The position numbers were made by a program, and so were the translations under genes. Below, piece by piece: positions 54,330-64,000 of a stretch of DNA of 64,000 bases. Location of the stretch: assembly GCF_040537815.1 (NCBI RefSeq), contig NZ_JBEWSZ010000001.1, positions 4,154,001 through 4,218,000 of the forward strand, in the 5' to 3' direction. Each line of letters starts with the position of its first letter. Position 1 is the stretch's first letter. Below the pieces are notes generated by a model, which did not search any database, was not told the origin of the DNA, and saw only the letters and a list, made by a program, of their open reading frames with translations. Source of the DNA: Mesorhizobium shangrilense (GTDB lineage: Bacteria; Pseudomonadota; Alphaproteobacteria; Rhizobiales; Rhizobiaceae).

Positions 54330-56029
54330 GTACGCCCCTCAAACTCCGCTGCGCGGTCTATACCCGCAAGTCATCTGAGGAAGGTCTTGATCAGGAGTTC
54401 AACTCGCTCGACGCGCAGCGAGAAGCTTGTGTTGCCTACATCTCTTCCCAAGTAGGACTCGGTTGGAAGCTGATCCCCGATCATTACGATGATGGAGGCA
54501 TTTCAGGCGGGACCTTGGAGCGCCCCGCCTTGCAACGGTTGCTTCAAGACGTTCGTGATCGCAGGATCGATGTTGTGGTGGTCTACAAGATCGACAGGTT
54601 GACGCGATCGCTTATGGACTTCGCCAAAATCGTTGAAATCTTCGATGCCAGCCACGTTTCGTTCGTCTCGGTGACGCAAGCCTTCAACACCACGAGTTCA
54701 ATGGGGCGGCTGACGCTAAACGTACTTCTGGCCTTTGCCCAGTTCGAGCGCGAGGTCACGGCAGAACGCATCCGTGACAAGATTGCCGCTTCGCGGAGAA
54801 AAGGCATGTGGATGGGCGGCCGGGTGCCTCTCGGCTATGAGGTGAGAGACCGAAAACTGGTCGTGAATGACCGCGACGCAAACATGGTCCGCTACTTGTT
54901 TCGCCGTTACCTTGAACTCAAATCAGTGCTGGCACTAGCCGACGAGTTCAACGGGCAACAAAGAGATGAGACTCAAACCGAACTCGGCAGCCAAGGCGGT
55001 GCAAGACGTGGCCACTGGAGCAGGGGCAAGCTTTACTACCTGCTCTCGAACAAACTTTATATCGGACGCGTGAAACACCATGCTGAGCACTTTGACGGTG
55101 AGCATGAGGCCATCATCGACGCCGAAGACTTTGATAAGGTCCAGGAACTTCTGGCTGAACAATCGCCTCGCAGGCGAGGATCATCGTCAAATGCACCTGA
55201 TGTCCATCTCCTGACCGGCATTGTTTTTGACGAGACCGGCGACCGCCTTAGTCCCGTCCATGCCAGCAATCATGGGAAGCGATATCGCTACTACGTCTCT
55301 GCGCGCCTTAAGAACTCCAACAACAAGAATGATGGTTGGCGCATTCCTTCTCATGAGCTCGAAGCCATTGTCGAACATCAGCTGCGGCAATTGTTGCTGG
55401 ATCGATCACGCCTCGCCGATTGGGTCCAACGTTACGCATCGGTAGGCCACATCCAGCAGGCGCTTGATGCTGCGAACGCATGGATCGAGACGAAGGCTGC
55501 GCAGGAAACCGCGATCTCCCCTCGGTCGATCTTTAAGAGAATCACGCTGAGCAGCGACAACATCAGCTTTCAAATTGATCGGAAAGCCCTTGTCGCGATG
55601 CTCTGCGACGGCGTCCCATGCAGTTCGAATGAAAACGCGCTTGATCCTGAAGCCGAGTCATCATTGTTCACTATCAATTTGCCAGTAGCCATGAGGCGAC
55701 GCGGTGCCGAGACACGCATGGTGATCGAGAACGACAGCCGGCAGAACAGAGCGCCCGATGCTGCTCTGATCGACCTCATCGCCAGGGCACATCTCTATCT
55801 CGCCAAATTGACCGATGGCTCAGGTCAAGGCATCGCAGACATAGCATACCATTGCAGGGTGCATCGTGCCGACATCAGTCGCATCCTGCCGTTGGCCTTC
55901 CTGTCGCCGAAGATAGTCGAGGCAATTCTGGCGGGTAGCCAGCCACCGGATTTAACCGTGCGACACTTGACCCGTCTAATCGACATGCCGCTTGCCTGGC
56001 AAGATCAGGAAATCGTCCTGGGTTTCTGA
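54326..56029 (+). CDS. Large serine recombinase (site-specific integrase/excisionase)
   Basis: The 567-aa protein has the resolvase catalytic domain (residues about 8-150; nucleophile Ser in YTRKSSEEGLDQEFNSL, DDGGISGGTLERPALQRLL, VVYKIDRLTRSLMDF), then a Recombinase domain (GRVPLGYEVRDRKLVVNDRD) and a C-terminal DNA-binding part. Canonical zinc-ribbon cysteines are not evident in the zinc ribbon/coiled-coil region, as in many alphaproteobacterial DUF2924-linked members. Such enzymes integrate and excise mobile DNA. The gene ends 315 bp from tRNA-Ala, placing it at the junction of the accessory region and core genome. Confidence 0.92.
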   Translation: MSTPLKLRCAVYTRKSSEEGLDQEFNSLDAQREACVAYISSQVGLGWKLIPDHYDDGGISGGTLERPALQRLLQDVRDRRIDVVVVYKIDRLTRSLMDFAKIVEIFDASHVSFVSVTQAFNTTSSMGRLTLNVLLAFAQFEREVTAERIRDKIAASRRKGMWMGGRVPLGYEVRDRKLVVNDRDANMVRYLFRRYLELKSVLALADEFNGQQRDETQTELGSQGGARRGHWSRGKLYYLLSNKLYIGRVKHHAEHFDGEHEAIIDAEDFDKVQELLAEQSPRRRGSSSNAPDVHLLTGIVFDETGDRLSPVHASNHGKRYRYYVSARLKNSNNKNDGWRIPSHELEAIVEHQLRQLLLDRSRLADWVQRYASVGHIQQALDAANAWIETKAAQETAISPRSIFKRITLSSDNISFQIDRKALVAMLCDGVPCSSNENALDPEAESSLFTINLPVAMRRRGAETRMVIENDSRQNRAPDAALIDLIARAHLYLAKLTDGSGQGIADIAYHCRVHRADISRILPLAFLSPKIVEAILAGSQPPDLTVRHLTRLIDMPLAWQDQEIVLGF

Positions 56030-56343
56030 CCACCCCCCCTCGGCACGGGGCTGAAGGTCGGAGGCTGCTGATAGCCTGCTACAGCGGCCAACTCCTAACC
56101 GCAGCGCTCATCGGACCAATCAGGCAGCACATCGCTTCGGCATCATTGCGATGCACCGCGCATCATCCCAGAATTTAAGTGGTCACCAAAACACCGCCGC
56201 TGAGACGGACGGCCCGAAATTGGCCAAACCACCCGCAAATCGCGGTCTCACGACCACGTAATACCGTCTCTGCAGAGCTAAGCTTTTGAATTGACGACGT
56301 AATGTGCGTCGCGCGAGCATTGCGCAAATTACTGAAGACTGTT
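56030..56343. other. Junction between recombinase gene and tRNA-Ala
   Basis: No gene was recognised in 314 bp. This is where an attachment site would be expected, but I found no second copy of the tRNA 3' end or of this stretch inside the window. Confidence 0.4.
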
Positions 56344-56419
<76 letters not shown>

Positions 56420-56600
56420 ACATCCGGCAGTCAACCGGCGCCGTTTCCGGCGAAGAGATCCGGTGCGGGTTGGTGACCGCGCCGTTAGTGCAGGCGGCTT
56501 CTAACCCCGCCCTTCGTCAATATCAAGCCTTGAACGCCGGCTTTTTGTCCACAGGCCGAGAAAGTTGTCCGCAGGCCGGGAAGCCTGCAAACGCTTGTGC

Positions 56601-56987
56601 TCAGACCTCGTCGTCGTCGTCGCCCACGCCGATCATGTCGGCGACATCGTCGTCTTCTTCCTCTTCGTCGGCAAGGAAAGTGTCGTCCTCGTCATCGCCG
56701 AGATCGACGTCCTCGTCATCGCCGAGATCGGGCAGGTCGTCGCCCTTGGCGTCGTCGTCGGCCTCTTCGAGCGAAACGACCTCAACGCCCTCTTCGTCCT
56801 CGGCGTCCACTTCCTTCTCGGCCACTTCCTCTTCCTCTTCGATGGCGGCAATCTTGCCTTCCTCGAAATAGGAACGCGGATAGGTCTTGCCCGTGTACGG
56901 CGAGACGACAGGGTCCTTGTTCAGGTCGTAGAATTTTCGGCCCGTCTCCGGGTCGATGCGTTTTGTGCCAAGTTCGGTTTTTGCCAC
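56601..56987 (-). CDS. TIGR02300 family acidic protein
   Basis: A GTG at 56987 starts the family-typical (M)AKTELGTKRIDPETGRKFY followed by DLNKDPVVSPYTGKTYPRSY; the protein has 128 aa. The CxxC zinc-ribbon cysteines of some members are absent here (PETG and PYTG instead). The C-terminal half is almost entirely Asp and Glu. The function is unknown. It is a conserved alphaproteobacterial protein next to aroA, transcribed divergently from it. Confidence 0.9.
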   Translation of the reverse strand: MAKTELGTKRIDPETGRKFYDLNKDPVVSPYTGKTYPRSYFEEGKIAAIEEEEEVAEKEVDAEDEEGVEVVSLEEADDDAKGDDLPDLGDDEDVDLGDDEDDTFLADEEEEDDDVADMIGVGDDDDEV

Positions 56988-57141
56988 GGCAAGCCTCGTC
57001 AATAAAAGAGTGGTCCCCTTAACCACAGTTTGCAGCGCTGTCAAAGCGAAAAGCCGGCGTCACAAAACCAAGCATTGAAAGGGCCCGCACCGGGGATGAC
57101 CATTTCGGTCCGCCGTGTTACGAGACCGCCGCAACAAATGA

Positions 57142-58539
<1,398 letters not shown>

Positions 58540-58581
58540 CAGTCTTGGCAATCAATAGCGTTGGTAGGTTGGCGGGACAGC

Positions 58582-58736
58582 CCCCCCCTCTGTCCTGCCG
58601 GACATCTCCCCCACGAGGGGGGAGATTGGCAGTTTTGGCGCTTCGCTCAACTCTGCAACGTAGACAAACGGCCAAGGCCGCGATGACGGCCGATCTCCCC
58701 CCTCGTGGGGGAGATGTCCGGCAGGACAGAGGGGGG
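58582..58736. repeat. RIME-like palindromic intergenic repeat
   Basis: Two arms of about 45 bp, 58582-58627 and 58693-58736, are near-perfect inverted copies. Each arm contains its own hairpins: TGTCCTGCCGGACA and ATCTCCCCCACGAGGGGGGAGAT-type palindromes. The about 65 bp between them is unrelated spacer. The structure matches the rhizobial intergenic mosaic elements. Transcribed through from aroA it would form a very stable cruciform-like RNA that may reduce cmk expression or protect the aroA mRNA. Confidence 0.85.
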
Positions 58737-58795
58737 CGCGAAGGATCGCGGCACCTGTCTTTTTCATCGCGCCTTTCGACCGCGGCGGCCAGCCA

Positions 58796-59446
58796 ATGAG
58801 CATCCCCTTCACCATCGCCATCGACGGTCCAGCCGGTGCCGGAAAAGGCACGCTGGCCCGCCGGCTGGCCGACCATTACCGGCTGAACCTGCTCGACACC
58901 GGCCTCACCTATCGCGCGGTGGCCTACGCACTCATCCAGCACGCGCTGCCGCTCGACAATGTCTCGGCGGCTGAAACCGCGGCCCGCCAGGTCGATCTGG
59001 CAAAGCTCGACCGGACGGTGCTGTCGGCGCATGCGGTTGGCGAGGCGGCCTCGAAGGTCGCGGTGTTTCCCTCGGTGCGGCGCATCCTCGTCGAAAAGCA
59101 GCGCGACTTCGCCAAGACGCCGCCGGGCGCCGTTCTCGACGGTCGCGACATCGGCACTGTCGTCTGCCCCGATGCCGACATCAAACTCTATGTGACGGCG
59201 AGCGCCGAGGTGCGGGCAAGGCGGAGGCTGGCCGAGATCGAAAGCATCGGCGGCACCGCCAACTTCGCCGAGATCCTCGCCGATATCATGCGCCGCGACG
59301 AGCGCGACATGGGCCGCGCCGACTCGCCCCTGAAACCGGCTGCAGACGCGCACTTGCTTGATACAAGTGAAATGGCCATCGAGGCGGCGTTTCTGGCGGC
59401 CATGGCGATCATCGACCGTGCAATGGCCGGGAGAGACCAGGCCTGA
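58796..59446 (+). CDS. cmk: Cytidylate kinase
   Basis: The 216-aa protein has the P-loop [16 protein letters not shown] near residue 10, [11 protein letters not shown] (CMP-binding), [20 protein letters not shown] and a lid with RRDERDMGR. It phosphorylates CMP and dCMP. It lies between aroA and rpsA, the classic order, though a transporter gene now separates it from rpsA. Its last 105 bp recur at 60550-60645. Confidence 0.96.
   Translation: MSIPFTIAIDGPAGAGKGTLARRLADHYRLNLLDTGLTYRAVAYALIQHALPLDNVSAAETAARQVDLAKLDRTVLSAHAVGEAASKVAVFPSVRRILVEKQRDFAKTPPGAVLDGRDIGTVVCPDADIKLYVTASAEVRARRRLAEIESIGGTANFAEILADIMRRDERDMGRADSPLKPAADAHLLDTSEMAIEAAFLAAMAIIDRAMAGRDQA
59342..59446 (+). repeat. cmk 3'-end direct repeat, left copy (inside cmk)
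   Basis: These 105 bp encode the C-terminus of Cmk ([20 protein letters not shown] and the following residues). They align with 60550-60645, apart from a 9-bp gap. Confidence 0.8.
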
Positions 59447-59453
59447 ACGGCTG

Positions 59454-60356
59454 TCACGCCGCGTTGCGGTCCGATCGCGCCGTCGACCGGGCATATCTGC
59501 CTGACCTGTTCAGGACGAATACGAAAACCCCAGCGGTGATATAGGCAATCAGGGCGTAAAGCGCCGGCGGCACCGCCATTTCGGCGTTGTTGAGCAGGTA
59601 TTCACTGAGCGCCAGGGTGATGACGAACGCGGCGTTGTGGATGACGGTTGCCATCGCGATGGCGATTGCCTGCCGCCGTTCGAAACGGAGCAGGAGCGGC
59701 ACGGCGTAGCCGACGGCCATGCTCGCCAGATTATAGGCAAGGGCGGCAAGGCCTACGATCGGTCCCCAGGTCACGATGAGGTCCCATTGGCCGATGACGG
59801 CAAAGAGAACGACCACTGCCAGGAAGAGCATCGCCAGCAGCTTGACGGGGCTCTCCATACGGTCGGCCAGGGCCGGATAGCGGTGCTGGATGGCGATCCC
59901 GATCGAGGCCGGAACAAGCGCAAGGGCGAAGAACTGCAGGAATTTCTCGATCTGCAACGGGATGACCTGCCCGGCGCCATAGAAATGCAGCAGCGAAAAA
60001 TTGGTGATCAACGGAACAGAAACCAGCGCCACCAGCGAGTTGATCGCTGTCAGCGTCAGGCTGAGCGCCGTGTCGCCCTTGGCAAGATGCGTGTAGAGAA
60101 CCGCTGACGGGCCGCCGGGGCTGGCCGCGAGCAGCATCATGCCGACCGCCATGGCCGGCGGCAGGGCCGAGACGGACACGATGCCAAAGCAGATGGCCGG
60201 CAACAGAAGGATTTGAACGACAAGGGCCACCAGAATGGCCTTCGGCCGCGAGACAATTCTTGAAAAATCCTGGAGCTTGAGCGACAGGCCAAGACCCAGC
60301 ATGATGATGACCAAAGCCACCGGCAGGAATATGTTGAAAGTGGCGCTTGACTGCAT
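59454..60356 (-). CDS. Bile acid:sodium symporter (BASS) family transporter
   Basis: A start at 60356, after GGGGGGATC, gives 300 aa with about nine or ten membrane spans. The BASS pattern is seen in LGLGLSLKLQDFSRIVSRPK, MMLLAASPGGPSAVLYTHLA (substrate-site segment) and ALYALIAYITAGVFVF. Members move organic acids, pantoate, pyruvate or bile acids with sodium; the substrate here is unknown. The frame stays open upstream to 60905 across a duplicated cmk fragment, but that extension is antisense noise. The gene faces cmk and is flanked by the cmk 3'-end repeats. Confidence 0.88.
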   Translation of the reverse strand: MQSSATFNIFLPVALVIIMLGLGLSLKLQDFSRIVSRPKAILVALVVQILLLPAICFGIVSVSALPPAMAVGMMLLAASPGGPSAVLYTHLAKGDTALSLTLTAINSLVALVSVPLITNFSLLHFYGAGQVIPLQIEKFLQFFALALVPASIGIAIQHRYPALADRMESPVKLLAMLFLAVVVLFAVIGQWDLIVTWGPIVGLAALAYNLASMAVGYAVPLLLRFERRQAIAIAMATVIHNAAFVITLALSEYLLNNAEMAVPPALYALIAYITAGVFVFVLNRSGRYARSTARSDRNAA

Positions 60357-60549
60357 GATCCCCCCATTTGTCAGTCCGATTCCCCGAGCCGAATTAGAGC
60401 AATTCGAGGAAAAGTGTGAAACGGTTTTGCGTTCGGGATCACGCCAAGGAAAGGAGATGGAGCGGCTTGGCGTTTCCGTGAAAACGATGAACCGCTCCGG
60501 AACCGCAAATGCGCGATGGCACAACATCCGGTCGCGGCCAGTCCGCAGT

Positions 60550-60645
60550 GCGGACGCGCACTTGCTTGATACCAGCGAAATCGCTATAGAAGCCGCGTTT
60601 CTCGCAGCCAGCGACGACGTGCTGGCCAGGAGAGACAAGGCCTGA
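60550..60645 (+). repeat. cmk 3'-end direct repeat, right copy (orphan fragment)
   Basis: The frame reads [20 protein letters not shown] followed by SDDVLARRDKA and a stop, clearly the C-terminal tail of a second Cmk allele. It is not preceded by the rest of a cmk gene. With the left copy at 59342-59446 it brackets the BASS gene. Confidence 0.8.
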
Positions 60646-60739
60646 TCCGGGTTTTCATGCTGTTTCCGTTGTCGGATACGAAGAAAATACCCATATCGGG
60701 CACGAACCGACCTGCCAGCATTCTTCATGCGCCGGAATT

Positions 60740-60776
60740 GCCGCTTAAGAAGCGGCCCAGGGCTTTTGCAGCCCGG
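60740..60776 (+). promoter_or_regulatory. Tandem hairpins in the rpsA leader
   Basis: GCCGCTTAAGAAGCGGC (60740-60756) is a perfect 7-bp stem with a 3-base loop. It is followed directly by CCAGGGCTTTTGCAGCCCGG, a second stem. They lie about 75 bp upstream of the rpsA start. Leader structures regulate ribosomal protein genes in many bacteria, so an autoregulatory role is possible; neither hairpin is followed by a T-tract. Confidence 0.45.
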
Positions 60777-60850
60777 AACGCCGGCAGGCCAACGCAACGC
60801 TAACCCACGGCGCCGTCCCGCTGAAGATGCGGGGCATTCCAGGAGAAACA

Positions 60851-62548
60851 ATGTCAGCTGCAAATCCCACTCGCGATGATTTCGCGAGCCTGCTCGAAGA
60901 ATCATTCACCACCGGCCACTCCGGCGAAGGTCAGGTCGTCAAGGGCACGATCACCGCGATCGAAAAGGACATGGCCATCATCGACGTCGGCCTCAAGGTC
61001 GAAGGCCGCGTGCCGCTGAAGGAATTCGGCGTCAAGGGCAAGGACACCACCCTCAAGGTCGGTGACACCGTCGAAGTCTATGTCGAGCGCATCGAGAACG
61101 CGCTTGGCGAAGCGATGCTTTCCCGTGAGAAGGCCCGCCGCGAAGAGAGCTGGGTCCGTCTCGAAGAGAAGTTCACCAAGGGTGAGCGCGTTGAAGGCGT
61201 CATCTTCAACCAGGTCAAGGGCGGCTTTACCGTCGACCTCGACGGCGCCGTGGCCTTCCTGCCGCGCAGCCAGGTCGATATCCGCCCGATCCGCGACGTC
61301 TCCCCGCTGATGCACAACCCGCAGCCCTTCGAGATCCTCAAGATGGATCGCCGCCGCGGCAACATCGTGGTGTCGCGCCGCACCGTGCTCGAGGAGAGCC
61401 GCGCCGAACAGCGTTCGGAAATCGTGCAGAACCTCGAAGAAGGCCAGGTTGTCGAAGGCGTCGTCAAGAACATCACCGACTACGGTGCGTTCGTCGACCT
61501 CGGCGGCATCGACGGCCTGCTGCATGTCACCGACATGGCATGGCGCCGCGTCAACCATCCGACCGAAATCCTCAACATCGGTCAGACGGTCAAGGTGCAG
61601 ATCATCCGCATCAACCAGGAAACCCACCGCATCTCGCTCGGCATGAAGCAGCTCGAGAGCGATCCGTGGTCCGAGATCGGCACCAAGTTCCCGATCGGCA
61701 AGAAGATCAAGGGTACCGTCACCAACATCACCGACTACGGCGCGTTCGTCGAGCTGGAGCCGGGCATCGAGGGTCTCATCCACGTTTCGGAAATGTCGTG
61801 GACGAAGAAGAACGTGCATCCCGGCAAGATCCTGTCGACGACGCAGGAAGTCGACGTGGTGGTGCTCGAGGTCGATCCGGCCAAGCGCCGCATCTCGCTC
61901 GGTCTCAAGCAGACGCTGGAAAACCCGTGGGAAGCCTTCGCGCGCAACCATCCGGTCGGCAGCCAGGTCGAGGGCGAGGTCAAGAACAAGACCGAGTTCG
62001 GCCTGTTCATCGGCCTGGAGGGCGACGTGGACGGCATGGTGCACCTTTCCGACCTCGACTGGACCCGTCCGGGCGAGCAGGTCATCGAAGAGTACAATCG
62101 CGGCGACATGGTCAAGGCGCAGGTGCTCGACGTCGACATCGAGAAGGAGCGCATCTCGCTCGGCATCAAGCAGCTGGCCAAGGATACGGTTGGCGAGGCA
62201 GCGACCTCGGGCGAACTGCGCAAGAACGCGGTCGTCACCTGTGAAGTCATCGGCGTCAAGGATGGCGGTCTGGAAGTGCGGCTGGTCGACAGCGGCATCG
62301 AGACCTTCATCAAGCGCTCCGACTTGAGCCGCGACCGCGACGAGCAGCGCCCCGAGCGCTTCACCGTCGGCCAGAAGGTCGATGCCCGCGTCATCGCCTT
62401 CGACAAGAAGACCCGCAAGCTGCAGGTCTCGATCAAGGCGCTGGAAATCGCCGAAGAGAAGGAAGCGGTCGCACAGTACGGCTCGACCGACTCCGGCGCT
62501 TCGCTGGGCGATATCCTGGGTGCCGCGCTGAAGAAGCAGGGCAGCTAA
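60851..62548 (+). CDS. rpsA: 30S ribosomal protein S1
   Basis: The ATG at 60851 follows AGGAGAAACA; the 565-aa length is normal for alphaproteobacteria. Six S1 RNA-binding repeats follow one another (for example GTITAIEKDMAIIDVGLKVE, GVVKNITDYGAFVDLGGIDG, GTVTNITDYGAFVELEPGIE, GEVKNKTEFGLFIGLEGDVD). S1 brings mRNA to the ribosome. The gene closes the aroA-cmk-rpsA block and is followed by a strong terminator. Confidence 0.98.
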   Translation: MSAANPTRDDFASLLEESFTTGHSGEGQVVKGTITAIEKDMAIIDVGLKVEGRVPLKEFGVKGKDTTLKVGDTVEVYVERIENALGEAMLSREKARREESWVRLEEKFTKGERVEGVIFNQVKGGFTVDLDGAVAFLPRSQVDIRPIRDVSPLMHNPQPFEILKMDRRRGNIVVSRRTVLEESRAEQRSEIVQNLEEGQVVEGVVKNITDYGAFVDLGGIDGLLHVTDMAWRRVNHPTEILNIGQTVKVQIIRINQETHRISLGMKQLESDPWSEIGTKFPIGKKIKGTVTNITDYGAFVELEPGIEGLIHVSEMSWTKKNVHPGKILSTTQEVDVVVLEVDPAKRRISLGLKQTLENPWEAFARNHPVGSQVEGEVKNKTEFGLFIGLEGDVDGMVHLSDLDWTRPGEQVIEEYNRGDMVKAQVLDVDIEKERISLGIKQLAKDTVGEAATSGELRKNAVVTCEVIGVKDGGLEVRLVDSGIETFIKRSDLSRDRDEQRPERFTVGQKVDARVIAFDKKTRKLQVSIKALEIAEEKEAVAQYGSTDSGASLGDILGAALKKQGS

Positions 62549-62584
62549 GCATCCGCCGCCTGCCGCTTCGCAGCGGCTCGCAAC

Positions 62585-62618
62585 AAAAACCCCGCCGGAG
62601 CGATCCGGCGGGGTTTTT
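62585..62618. terminator. Bidirectional rho-independent terminator after rpsA
   Basis: An A-rich start, the stem ACCCCGCCGGA/TCCGGCGGGGT with a short loop and a run of T give a textbook intrinsic terminator. The A-tract on the other side lets it also serve the convergent SDR gene. Confidence 0.93.
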
Positions 62619-62658
62619 CTTTGGCTTATGCCTGAAACCGAAGGCCTGTTCCGATGGC

Positions 62659-63366
62659 TCAGGCCCGGCCGTAGAGTGGCACCAGCGTGCCGCTCATCAT
62701 CAGGTTGGCCGGCGAAGCGAGATAGGCGATGGCCTCGGCAGCGGCTTCGAGGCTGACCCATCTGGTGAAATCGGCATCGGGCATGTCGGCGCGATTGGCC
62801 GGCGTATCGAGCGTCGAGGGTGCCACGGCATTGACCAGGATGCCCTTGCCCTTCAATTCCTCCGCCATGGCCACTGTCATTGCCGCGACCGCCGCCTTGC
62901 TGGCCGCGTAGGCGACCATGCCGGCGCCCCGGCGCGGCTCCAGCGCCGCCCGCGCGGCGACATTAACGATACGGCCCGGCGTCTCCGACGCCAGCATCGA
63001 ACGCACAGCGGCGCGGCAACACAGGAAGGCGGTGCGCGCATTGGTGTCCATCATCTCGGCAAAGGACGCCGATTCGATCTTCTCTATAGGCGCCATGGCA
63101 AAGCCACCGGCCAGATGGATCGAGCCCCACAGGCCTGGAACCTGACTGTAGAATGCCTCGACCTTGGCCGAGTCCGAGAGATCGACATTGTGCGCCAGCT
63201 TGACGCGGTCATGCGCGGTGAAAGGAAAATGCGCGGGCGCGGCGGCATGGGCATTGGGCACATGGCAGATCGCGCCCTCGCCCAACAGCTTCCCCACCAC
63301 CGCACCGCCGAGTGCGCCCGTTCCACCGGTCACGACGATATGCCTGCCTTCAAGTGTTTCCGTCAT
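62659..63366 (-). CDS. SDR family oxidoreductase
   Basis: The 235-aa classical short-chain dehydrogenase has the cofactor motif VTGGTGALGGAV, HLAGGFAMAPI (NAG-like), an active-site YAASKAA (Tyr-x3-Lys), and VNAVAPSTLDTPANR. The catalytic Ser position before the Tyr is occupied by Ala-Ala-Arg (NVAARAAL), so catalysis may be altered. Its substrate is unknown. It is convergent with rpsA. Confidence 0.88.
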   Translation of the reverse strand: MTETLEGRHIVVTGGTGALGGAVVGKLLGEGAICHVPNAHAAAPAHFPFTAHDRVKLAHNVDLSDSAKVEAFYSQVPGLWGSIHLAGGFAMAPIEKIESASFAEMMDTNARTAFLCCRAAVRSMLASETPGRIVNVAARAALEPRRGAGMVAYAASKAAVAAMTVAMAEELKGKGILVNAVAPSTLDTPANRADMPDADFTRWVSLEAAAEAIAYLASPANLMMSGTLVPLYGRA

Positions 63367-63602
63367 CCTGGACCGCTCCTGTCATTTTTTTGATTATGTC
63401 GCTTGTTATGCCGCGCCGACGCAGAGCGTCGCGCCTTTCGCACGATCACTCAACTGATATCTCGACATGGCAGTTGTTGCGTCTTTGCATGCGTCAAGCG
63501 GCCGGCAATAGCGAAGCCGCCAGCCGTGATGCTTGTGCCATGCAAGAGCCAAGCCGGCGAACCTTCCGATGCGGGTTGGAAAATCCACGCCGTCCTGGAT
63601 GC

Positions 63603-64000
63603 TCAATCCACCGTGATTTCGATGACGCGCGGCACCCCGGCTGCCCGCGCACGGTTGAGCGCATCCGCCAGACCGCCTGTGTCGGCCAGCCGCTCGGCGT
63701 CAATGCCATAGGCTTCGGCCAGCTTGCAGAAATCCGGCGGCGCCGGCGACACGCCAACCGGCTCGACGCCGACATCGAGCATCGAGGTCTCGATCTCGCG
63801 GTAGCCGCGATTGTTCCAGACGACAAAGATGACCGGTGCCCGCGCATCGAGTGCCGCGCCCAGCTCCGGCAGCGTGAACTGGAAACCGCCGTCGCCGGTC
63901 AGGCAGACGACCGGCGCATCGGGGACCGCAAGGGCAGCGCCCACCGCGGCCGGCGGGCCATAGCCCAACGCGCCAAAACCGGTGGCGGCATTGAACCAGC
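63603..64000 (-). CDS. Thiamine diphosphate-dependent enzyme (acetolactate synthase-like), 5'-truncated by the window edge
   Basis: The visible C-terminal 132 codons contain the ThDP-binding motif GDGGFQFTLPELGAAL ... WNNRGY (GDG-x(24-27)-NN) and the usual tail for acetolactate synthase, benzoylformate decarboxylase or 5-guanidino-2-oxopentanoate decarboxylase-like enzymes. The sequence immediately before, FNAATGFGALGYGPPAAVG, is the expected phosphate-loop region. The N-terminal domains lie beyond the window, so the specific enzyme cannot be named. Confidence 0.85.
   Translation of the reverse strand, partial: WFNAATGFGALGYGPPAAVGAALAVPDAPVVCLTGDGGFQFTLPELGAALDARAPVIFVVWNNRGYREIETSMLDVGVEPVGVSPAPPDFCKLAEAYGIDAERLADTGGLADALNRARAAGVPRVIEITVD

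Noticed and set aside
60357..60905. N-terminal extension of the BASS transporter to 60905
   Set aside because: The extension is antisense to the duplicated cmk tail and rpsA leader, while the start at 60356 has a ribosome-binding site and gives the family's normal length.

Overview
The window reads as chromosome of a Rhizobiales alphaproteobacterium, most likely Mesorhizobium or a close Phyllobacteriaceae relative. The evidence is the tRNA-Ala / TIGR02300 / aroA / cmk / rpsA block at the right end, a class II EPSP synthase close to the Agrobacterium CP4 type, Ros/MucR and phasin genes, and a RIME-like palindromic repeat. The genus is inferred. The right end (56.3-64 kb) looks like conserved core. 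Most of the rest looks like accessory DNA with many decayed genes.

Region 1 (1-19.3 kb) looks like a catabolic cluster for an unknown aromatic or heterocyclic compound. It holds a FAH-family hydrolase, two RidA-like proteins, a flavin reductase with a MarR-like tail, an RraA/HMG-aldolase-like lyase, a 4-hydroxyacetophenone-type Baeyer-Villiger monooxygenase, a RutA/SfnG-like LLM monooxygenase, a DenD-like dehydrogenase and a complete branched-chain-type ABC importer. A divergent unit carries an FrhB-like iron-sulfur flavoprotein and pntAB. Several promoter regions share an AT-rich motif around TCATATA(N)AGGACT; no regulator gene is visible among them. The suggested logic is import, monooxygenation fed by reduced flavin and NADPH, then hydrolysis and aldol cleavage.

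Region 2 (18.4-26.4 kb) mixes decayed genes (DJ-1/PfpI, phosphotransferase, peptide deformylase, IS5-type transposase) with a SCO1/CtaG/CopD-like membrane group, a GlxA-type regulator and a MucR-family regulator. Region 3 (26.5-32.9 kb) is phage-like: ParB-methyltransferase, DUF5681, terminase large subunit, a partly duplicated small-gene unit, an XRE regulator, a GYF_2 membrane protein and a superinfection-immunity-like SHOCT protein.

Region 4 (33.3-41.5 kb) contains queCDE for 7-deazaguanine synthesis behind a preQ1-I riboswitch, two c-di-GMP enzymes, a phasin, an outer-membrane barrel protein and a broken ABC ATPase. Region 5 (42-56.4 kb) looks like a defence island: a giant DUF4011-helicase-Vsr protein (Hhe type), a small membrane protein, a PHP-SMC protein (TrlF type), then DUF3489-DUF2924-large serine recombinase next to tRNA-Ala(GGC). 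The Hhe and membrane-protein segment is bracketed by imperfect direct repeats of about 70 bp.

Region 6 (56.3-64 kb) is tRNA-Ala, TIGR02300, aroA, cmk, a BASS-family transporter flanked by a duplicated cmk 3' end, rpsA with its terminator, an SDR gene and a truncated thiamine-diphosphate enzyme.
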